In this document: positions 56,944-64,000 of the stretch, piece by piece
Layout of the letters: every line of letters begins with the position of its first letter
Position numbering within the stretch: the first letter of the stretch is position 1
Assembly: GCF_024166365.1 (NCBI RefSeq)
Contig: NC_064820.1
Coordinates: 51,437,501-51,501,500 of the forward strand
DNA: 64,000 nucleotides
Direction of reading: 5' to 3'
Source: Elephas maximus indicus
Taxonomy: Eukaryota; Chordata; Mammalia; Proboscidea; Elephantidae
Translations under genes and position numbers: made by a program
Notes under the pieces: model-generated
Databases searched by the model: none
What the model was told of the DNA's origin: nothing
The model's input: only the letters and a program-made list of their open reading frames with translations

Positions 56944-57129
56944 GGACCCTTATCATCTATATTTTGCTGCTTACTGAAGAAGGAATAAATCTTTGATGCT
57001 GAAGACTCTAAAAAATCCATAGAAATCTTTGAGGGTGATTCCTATGAGGCATGGGTCAGGCATGCCTCCTGTCTTCATCATCTTCACCAGTTCTGATACC
57101 AAATTTGGTACACTATCCAACCGTATAGA

Positions 57130-57199
57130 TTGGCTTTGCATAATCTAAAATATGAAGATTGGTGGGACTGAAGGTAGATGAAAGTAAGCACAGTTTGAT
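57130..57199 (+). repeat. 70-bp direct repeat, copy 1
   Basis: 'ggctttgcataatctaaaat' and the next ~50 bases recur at 58918-58987 with only a few differences. No family recognised. Confidence 0.9.
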
Positions 57200-57486
57200 G
57201 TGGCTGGAAATCTGACTTCCTGAAAACTGAAGGGTTACGTCATACATTTGTATGCACTGATGATAAGACAGTTGTTCAATAATTATGTTGATTAAAGAAA
57301 ATTGAGGGATGAAAAATATCATATCAGGATTACTTTCTTGTCTATCACATGGTTTTTTGAGTCAATTACCTTAAAAATGGATACTTACATATGTTAAAAA
57401 GCAACCCGTTTTATGACTATAATAGATTTTAAAAAATGAAGGCAAGTAGTGCCAAGTGTCTGTCTACTTCACTCATCCTTGCTGTT

Positions 57487-57692
57487 GCTGTGTGCTGTTG
57501 AGTCAATTTCAACTCATAGCGACCCCATAGGGGAGTAGAACTGCCCCTTAAGGTTTCCTAGACTGCAAACTTTACGGAAGAAGATTGCCAGGACTTTTCT
57601 CCTGTGGAGCCACTGGTGGGTTCAAGTCGCAGGCCTTTTGGTTAGCAGCCAGGCGCTTAACCACTGTACCACCCGGGCTCCTTCCTCTTCTC
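57487..57692 (-). mobile_element. Afrotherian SINE with RTE-like tail, minus strand
   Basis: The reverse complement runs from 'ggagcccgggtggtacagtg' through 'ggttcaagtcgc'-reverse and ends 'gagttgaaattgactcaac' followed by AGC/AAC-type repeats, closer to the RTE tail than most copies here. The frame 57585-57806 is incidental. Confidence 0.9.
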
Positions 57693-59555
57693 TTTGACAT
57701 TCTCCCGTCTGTGGTCTCAAAGCAGAAAAATCTCAGAAAATCCCCTCAGATGCATGTGGCTGGTGATGGATGGGATTTTTCAGTCTGCTTTTGGACCATG
57801 TCTTGACTTTAGCTGGGCCCCCAGTCAGTATTCTTTCCACAGATAAAACCATGAGGATGAGTTCCATCTCAAAGCACTAATGGAATAAGGAAGATACAAA
57901 CAGTACTTTCCCCACATTATAATGGGGTACCAGTTTTTTCAGGGTTTCTTCTGATGGGGTACATATGAGAAGCATAAGCTCCCTACTTGCCCTTTTATGT
58001 CCAGGTTGTTTCATGGAAAGTTAGAACACACGTCTAATAAGCTCTATTTCTCATACGACATTTAGAGAAATGAAAGTTTCATAGTAACTCTATTGCTGTA
58101 GTTTACTTAAGGAAACAAAGTTTAACTAGTATTGAAGAGCTAAAACTATTTTGTGGTCATATCTTACTAACACAAATCTATTTCTTATCCCTAAAATCCT
58201 AGTACATCTTAAATTAAAACTCACTTTCCATAAGAACTGACACAGTATGACTTATTTTTATTCTCATCATGGTAGCTTAATCATCACAATACTATTTGGA
58301 AAATTTTCCCTACAGAGGCTGGCAGCAGTTTATTTCACTCCCTTCTTATTCTAAGACAATCACAAACAAAAGTTAAGAAAATTTCCCTTAAAGCTATAAA
58401 GTAATTAAATGATCTGAGGCGGGTTGTGGAATTTATGTCATTATTTTATGGGTATGCCTCTTAGTACTGCCCAGTCTTACTGAAAACGCAACACTCATTA
58501 AAACTTGGCAATTAAAATAGGAGAAGGTTGTTCTGTAAAAGTTAACTTAAAAGAAATTCTCTTGTACTTACAGAAAAATTCTGCAGTATTTCTGTTCACT
58601 ACCCAGTTTTCAAAGACAATAGGAATCAATACGTGCTTTCTGTAGAGTAAGCGAAAATGAAACCTGTATAAGTGGGAGAGGAGCTTTGTCAACGTGGAAA
58701 ATTCTAATGGAATCCAATGTGGCTGCAAAGTTTAATCCCATGGTACGTATTCAAATCTTCCTGTTTTCCACAATTAAAATGTGACAAGGCAGAAAAAGAC
58801 AAGTAAAAAAAAGTAACATATAAAAGTTATATTATGACTTTCATAATTCAGCAGGTAGATGATTCAGTTTGCTAATATAAAATCCATGAAGAAAAATGAT
58901 AGATCAAAAAAATTTTTTGGCTTTGCATAATCTAAAATATGAAGATTGGTGGGACTGGAGGTAGACAAAAGTAATCACAGTTTGAAATATGTGATCAAAT
59001 TGTCACCTTTACTGCTAGTTTCCCATTAGATACGATCTGTTGAAAGAGATAATGTACCAAATCAAGTCACAGTTTGATATTCAAGATTAAAAATGGTCTC
59101 AATAAAAATGACATAACCTGAAATGAATTGCTGAATTTGGATCAGCATGTGGAAATGTATTTGCAGTAAGAGTACTTCTCCACATTTCAATTATTTAATA
59201 AATATTTTTTAGTGTACCTATCATTTTTTAAGAAAAAGGTGTAATGGTGAATGAGACATTGTTACCCTAAAGAGTTATAACTCAATAGAGAGGGAAGATA
59301 ATCACCTAAAAAGAGTAGAGGTAGCAGTGCAAAACACATGCGCAAGACCAGGAAGCATGCCTGTTGCCACCAGCCAGGCTGGAAAACCACATGATTTGCA
59401 AAACGTTGGATGGAGTTCACAGAAAAGTCTTAGTTCAGTAGTGAAAAATAAGAAGTCATAAATTTAGCATTTTTCCAGCCCCGTCTGAAAAAATGATCAA
59501 ATTGTTTCTAAGTAGTTTAATGTCATCTCATAACAAAGCTCAAAAATATTTATAG
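57693..59555. other. Mostly unassigned, contains copy 2 of the 70-bp repeat
   Basis: No named repeat besides the short duplication at 58918-58987. The minus-strand frame 58498-58728 has no domain. Confidence 0.4.
58918..58987 (+). repeat. 70-bp direct repeat, copy 2
   Basis: See 57130-57199; same orientation, about 1.8 kb apart. Confidence 0.9.
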
Positions 59556-59559
59556 GAAT

Positions 59560-60230
59560 AACAAAATATCCACCAACCAACAAGATGAAACTGACAATGT
59601 TTGACATTCAAATAGAAATTACCAGGCCTGTAAAGAAGCAGGAAAATGCCACCAAAATTGAGAAGTTTCAAGCCACTAAAAGTCAACTAAGAACTGACAT
59701 AGATGTCAGAATTAGCAGAGAAGGACATTAAACAGTTATTACTACAGTATTTCATATGCTCAAAGAGTTAAGTAGAGTCATGGGCAATGAAAAAAAAAAA
59801 AAAAGACCCAAATAAAACTTCTAGTGATGAAAACTACAATGCGTGAGATGAAAAATCCACTGGATGGAATTAACAGCAGATTAGGCATTGCAGAAAAAAA
59901 GATCATTGTGCTCAAAGACATAGCAACAGAAACTACTCAAAAGGGAACACACAGAGAAAAGAAAATTAAAAACAAAAAAGAATTGAGATCTTATCCATGT
60001 TAGTTAGCTGTAAGACAACTTCCAGTGGCCTAATATATGTATAAAGTCCACAAAAGAGTTGGGGGTTATGGAAAAAATTTTGAAGTAATAACAGCCAAAG
60101 ATTTTCTAAATTTGATGAAAACTACAAATCCAAATATTTAAGATGCTCAGCAAGCTCTAAACACAAGAAAAAGGAATAAAAGCACATCAATGCTCAAAGT
60201 CAGTGATGAGGGAAAAAAAAAAAAAAAAAG
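59560..60230 (+). pseudogene. Old L1M ORF1-region fragment
   Basis: Coding-like blocks in order: 'gatgaaaaatccactggatg' (MKNPLDGINSRLGIAEK-like), 'gcaacagaaactactcaaa', 'cttccagtggcctaatatat' and 'ccaaagattttctaaatttg'. These follow the ORF1 of old L1M elements. An A run splits it at 59789. It ends in an A/G-rich low-complexity tract. Confidence 0.75.
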
Positions 60231-60272
60231 AAAGAAAGAGAGGGGAAAGGGAAAGGGAGAGAGAAACAGAAA
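60212..60272 (+). repeat. Purine-rich low-complexity tract
   Basis: A run of about 18 A followed by GAAA, GGGAAA and GAGA units. The frame 60203-60430 begins here and is an artefact of the purine bias. Confidence 0.85.
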
Positions 60273-60294
60273 CAAAAATAGGGAAAAAAAGATA

Positions 60295-60712
60295 CAGTAT
60301 ACACCACTCCTCACTTATTGACATAAGTAGGTTCCAAAGACCAGGTCTTTATACAAAAACCAGTGTTATGCAAAAATGCAAGATGACCACATCAGATCAC
60401 AAAATAGAGGATGACTACATCATTATGTAAGTACCAAATCATATCATTATAAAACTACCAAATTATATCATTATATAACTGCCAAATTACATCATTTACA
60501 TAGCTGCTAAACCACTGAGAATCATGGCTCAGCCAAGTTGACACAAAACCTTACCCATCACAGCCAGAGTTACTCTTGCCTTAAACTTTGGCATTCATTA
60601 CTGCCAGATGTACATTGTTAATGCGTAAAATAGAGTAGAGTTTTTACTATTGTTTTAAAGGTGAAATGTCGGATAATGAAATAGTCGATAAGCAAGCAGT
60701 AGGTGAATACTC
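60295..60712. mobile_element. Tigger-like MITE, possibly with an LTR-like core
   Basis: Left end 'cagtatacaccactcctcac' after a TA; right end in reverse 'gagtattcacctactgcttg', a diverged inverted copy. The middle part, 'cacatcagatcacaaaatag' to 'atcatggctcagccaagttg', resembles a stretch of the MaLR LTR at 56845-56905. Ends are diverged and only one TA is seen. Confidence 0.5.
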
Positions 60713-60949
60713 AGAAGTAAGGCAAAGTGGGGTGGAGGGAGGGGCTTGGAGCTGGAAAAGGCCAGAAATGTAGCAATAAACATAGAAGTAGTTGAGAGAA
60801 AATGTGTTGTGGGAGATTAGAAACAAGAACAGGGTATCAACCATCTGTAGCATAGAGAATAAAGATTGAAGAGTTCTAAGGTCTGGGGATGGGGCTAGGG
60901 GAGGGTTGCAGCATGTTATTTAGTTATCATTAGTTCTAAAATGTTCATG

Positions 60950-61143
60950 AAGTCCCAGGGTTAAGTGCTTGACTACTAGCTGAGAGCTTGACAGTTCAAA
61001 ACCACCCAGAGGCACCTTGGAAGAAAGAACTGAAGATATGCTTCTGAAAGGTCACAGCCTTGAAAACCCTATGGAGCAATCCCACTCTGCCCACATGGGG
61101 TCACCATGAATCAGAGATGACTGGATGGCAACTAAAAACAACA
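60950..61143 (+). mobile_element. Afrotherian SINE, long variant, with 12-bp TSD
   Basis: 'agtcccagggttaagtgctt', 'cacccagaggcaccttgga', 'gaaaaccctatggagcaatc' and 'catggggtcaccatgaatc', with an AAC-rich tail. Perfect TSD aaaatgttcatg at 60938-60949 and 61144-61155. Confidence 0.95.
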
Positions 61144-61159
61144 AAAATGTTCATGGCAC

Positions 61160-61385
61160 TATTTAGTGTAGTTGTTAAGTCTTGGGTTCTGGGTTTAGCT
61201 TGATTGGATTGGAATTCTGGCTCTATCACTTACTAGCTGGCCAGTCTTGGGTAAATTGCTTAAAAATTCTGTGCCTCAGTTTCTCGTTTGTGCCCTAGGT
61301 TTTTCATATCCTTAAGTAGAGATCACAATAGTGTTGTTGTGGCAAAGGGGCTCTCCTCTGTGCACTGCATATGGTAGAGGGTCTG
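61160..61385 (+). mobile_element. MIR SINE, plus strand
   Basis: 'ggaattctggctctatcact', 'tactagctggccagtcttgg', 'tgtgcctcagtttctcgttt' and 'gatcacaatagtgttgttgt' match MIR head and core in order. Confidence 0.85.
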
Positions 61386-62655
61386 GTATATTAAAAATAA
61401 AAAAGTTAAAAAAGAATTTTTAAAATTATACTTGGGTATATCAGCACTAGTATGTGGCCTTTAACTTTTTATGTTCTCTCCTGTGTCTAACAACTTCCAG
61501 GCCTCGGGGAAGCATTTTAAATATATCTCTTGCACTGTGTTCTTCAAACAAAAGGTGACTGTTTCCTATTCCAAGATTTGAGTGTTGTCCCATCGTCCAT
61601 GTCTGAGCCAACACTGTTTCATGTTTAGGGAAAATTGTGTTGGACACTCTCTTCAAATCCTTCCTCTCAACACTAGAGCAAAAGTTTCTTGCACAATAAA
61701 GATTACTCCCCAATAATGTCCAGCTTTCACCTTCTTGCTTCTTTTCATGTATCAATTCATATTTCCAGAGGTATTCACAAATTAGCAGGGTTTTTGCAAC
61801 TTTTGTTCTTGATGTCTGGGAGAAATTGTACAACATTAAACAATTCTTATTATTCTTAAATGTGCAGGTGTGTAGACTGTGTCTTTATCTTGGCAACTGG
61901 ATGGACAGTTAGTGTGGAGTAGCTAATAACTCTACTTTTATTAAATAATGTAGTTATAACTTCAGTTTTACTTAAAGTATTTTAACTTGAAATTTTGATA
62001 TTTAATAATTGTATTTTGCAGTCTGCCTTTATTTTATTAGATGATTTTGAATATTTTATAAAAATGATTTGAAAGCAAAATTATTTTATTATTGATTCTT
62101 ACTATTTATTTTAATGCACATATTTTGATGAATATATATTCTTTTTTACCCTTTAAAAAGTTATACTTTTAAAAAGTGGTTAGATTATTAGCACTTAGAG
62201 AACACAAGTTATGGAAAATTTGGTTATAACAACAGTAAAGAAGTTACTGAAATGAAACCAGAAAACACATTTTATGAAGTAAATACAAATGATTGATGTA
62301 TTACTTATTTCCTTATTTTATTCCTCTTTCAAACGTTGTCAGTCCATCATATTTGACAATTTTGTCATTTTGTAGGCAAATTTGTTGTGGTAGAAAGATA
62401 AAACATGTATGAAACAGCTTGTGACTTCTTGTTTAATTTGGTTCTGAAGATGAAATGAGATCATATATGAGCCTAGTGGAATTCAATTAATCTTAGCTAT
62501 AGGACTTTTCTAGGTACTGAGAAGCAAAAGTAAACAAAACAGGCAAAAATGTATTATTTTAAACCTATGAGTGTTCTCGGCATAAAAAGTCGTGAGAAGT
62601 TATTCCATTCACACAAAACGTAACATTTTCATTCTTCTCACCTCAACAAAGATGC
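61386..62655. other. Unassigned AT-rich stretch
   Basis: The minus-strand frame 61447-61836 is 129 codons, among the longer frames of the window outside named repeats, but shows no domain, signal or family that I know. Remaining sequence is AT-rich without named repeats. Confidence 0.35.
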
Positions 62656-62659
62656 ACTT

Positions 62660-63310
62660 ATATATTTACAACAAAAACAAGAACAACAAAAGAGCTGCTG
62701 CTGAGGTTGCTTGTGTACAACCAAACATCTCACGGGATATGGTTTCTTAGTTTGGAGGTTTAGAGTTATCATTTCCTGAGACATCCCAGTTAATTGGCCT
62801 AACACAGTTTTTAGTTCTTCTGTTTTACCTCCTAGTTTGTTGCGTGGTGTCTGGGATCTTAAATGGAGCCCTGGTAGTGCAGTGGTTAAGAGTTCACCGC
62901 TAGCTAAAAGGTCAGCAGTTCGAGTCTACCAGATGCTTTGTGGAAACCCTGTGGGGCAATTCTGCCTGTCCTACAGGGTTGCTATGTGTTGGAATTGACT
63001 CAACGGCAAAGGGTTTGGTTTTTTGTTTCGGCTTGGGGTGTCAAAAGCTTTCAAGCAGCGATCCAGTGTACGACAATTAGTCCCTATTTGCCTGGAGCAA
63101 CAAAGGAAGAAGGGGAGTCAGGAGTAGAAACAGGAAATGGAACCTGTGGCTAATTGCCTCCGTGAGCAACTGTCTCCTTGGTCATGAGATCAGAAGAACT
63201 GGATGGTGCCTGAATACCATCACTGAATGTTTTGATCAAAGATTCTATAGAAAAGTCAAAAGGGGAAAATGTGGGACAGAATTTCAAATTCTCATGGAAT
63301 CCAAATTTCC
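62660..63310 (+). mobile_element. Older L1 3' UTR, split by a SINE
   Basis: 'catttcctgagacatcccag', 'gtggtgtctgggatcttaaa', then after the SINE 'caaaagctttcaagcagcg', 'gagatcagaagaactggatg' and 'cagaatttcaaattctcatg' parallel the 3' UTR at 560-950 in the same order, with much more divergence. Confidence 0.75.
62868..63043 (+). mobile_element. Afrotherian SINE nested in an L1 3' UTR
   Basis: Complete order: 'ggagccctggtagtgcagtg', 'ggtcagcagttcgagtctac', 'ggggcaattctgcctgtcc', 'gttggaattgactcaacgg' and a 'tttggttttttg' tail. TSD not clear. The frame 62938-63153 begins in it and is not a gene. Confidence 0.93.
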
Positions 63311-64000
63311 TAGAGTCATTGAAGTTGGATGAACATCTGAAATTATTCCCCTGAAATAATCTTTAAACCTTAAACCTGAAACAAAAAACATTCCCTGAGG
63401 TCGTCTTTAAAACAGACAATAGTTTAGCTTAATTATAAAGAATGTCTGCCTTGAGCATTATTCGCTTTAAAAGAACTATCTAATGGGATCATAGTGGCAA
63501 CAGTAACTTGAAAGTTTAGATAGGAAGCTTAGAGGGCAGTGAGTTTATTTTAACGGGGGAAGAACAATTCAGAAAAGGAGGGTGAGAATGGTTGCACAAC
63601 TTGCAGACTGTGATCAATATTACTGACTTGCACATGTGTATATTTTTAACAACAACAAAAAATAAAATACATTATTAAAAACGTGTTGCTTAAACTTTGA
63701 ATTTTATTCTAGGTCAAATATTAAAGGGAACTTGAAGGGAAACATCATTTTATTTCTGTTTGCCCAGGTATCTCTTTTGTTTTTTTAGTCCTGATGATGA
63801 ATATGTTGTAGTTTCAAGAAATCACAAAGGAGATGAAAACTTCAACCATGGAATCAAAAATATCCTTTTAGAAAGCAAAGTTACAAACCTCTAGAGGGGA
63901 CACAGATGTGTTTCCAGTATTTCACTTTATGCAAAGGGGGAAATGATCAAAAAATAAGAGGAACTGGGATGATATTTTTAATCTTTAGAGCTATTTCATA
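63311..64000. other. Unassigned stretch to window end
   Basis: AT-rich, no repeat or coding frame recognised. Confidence 0.4.

Noticed and set aside
60203-60430. 75-codon Lys/Arg/Glu-rich frame
   Set aside because: Its first half is translation of a purine-rich low-complexity tract.
1-64000. CRISPR arrays, operons, phage or plasmid features
   Set aside because: Repeat content, AT-rich decayed LINEs and SINEs show a mammalian nuclear genome; no regularly spaced short repeats were seen.

Overview
The window looks like an intergenic or deep-intronic stretch of a placental mammal nuclear genome, most likely an afrotherian and probably an elephant. The evidence is about 15 tRNA-derived SINEs of the afrotherian type. 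Their bodies end in the core 'ctatgagtcggaatcgactc', and the same core ends several RTE (BovB-like) LINE fragments here. An L1 family with a G-rich 3' UTR and ancient pan-mammalian repeats (MIR, L2, MER5A, MaLR and MLT2-like LTRs, Tigger) are also present. The DNA is AT-rich. I found no intact host protein-coding gene, no functional tRNA or rRNA gene, and no bacterial-type system. Every long open reading frame that I could assign is a fragment of a transposable element or lies within one. Family names are from recognition of the sequence; no library search was possible.

Layout. 1-1337: 3' end of an L1. 1340-2990: unassigned. 2990-5130: decayed old L1 split by a 476-bp MaLR-type LTR with a perfect AAGGG target-site duplication (TSD). 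5.2-13.1 kb: SINEs, RTE 3' ends, old L1 scraps and a minus-strand RTE reverse-transcriptase fragment split by a SINE. 13.6 kb: a SINE with an inverted 5' part. 14727-24312: one RTE LINE (endonuclease then reverse transcriptase, plus strand), cut by a 6,575-bp ERV-L provirus at 15645-22219 (LTR, gag, protease, RT, RNase H, integrase, dUTPase, LTR; no env seen; TSD GACAG) and by a SINE. 27209-35447: a minus-strand RTE 3' fragment cut by a nearly full-length L1 (27726-35107, TSD gaggtcctt[c/t]g). 35448-37130: older L1 ORF2 piece cut by a 293-bp Tc1/mariner-type MITE with TA TSDs.

37.1-42.1 kb is mostly unassigned. 42.6-45.0 kb holds several LTRs, including a solo LTR related to the provirus LTRs (TSD CACTT). 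45854-46953 is a Tigger-like DNA transposon with a transposase remnant, cut by an RTE fragment and a SINE. 47.2-50.7 kb holds L1M, L2, MaLR and MIR pieces. 53.0-54.1 kb holds a MER5A-like element and another LTR. 55.9-63.3 kb holds MIR, MaLR, SINE, L1 and Tigger pieces.

The nested insertions give a readable order of events: RTE before ERV-L, RTE before the young-family L1, old L1 before MaLR, SINE before SINE. I do not see a previously undescribed biological system. The best leads are the RRM-deleted L1 ORF1, the ERV-L 5' LTR lacking its poly(A) segment, the 5'-inverted SINE, the 70-bp unexplained repeat near 57.1 and 58.9 kb, and the CpG-containing block at 14.25-14.71 kb.
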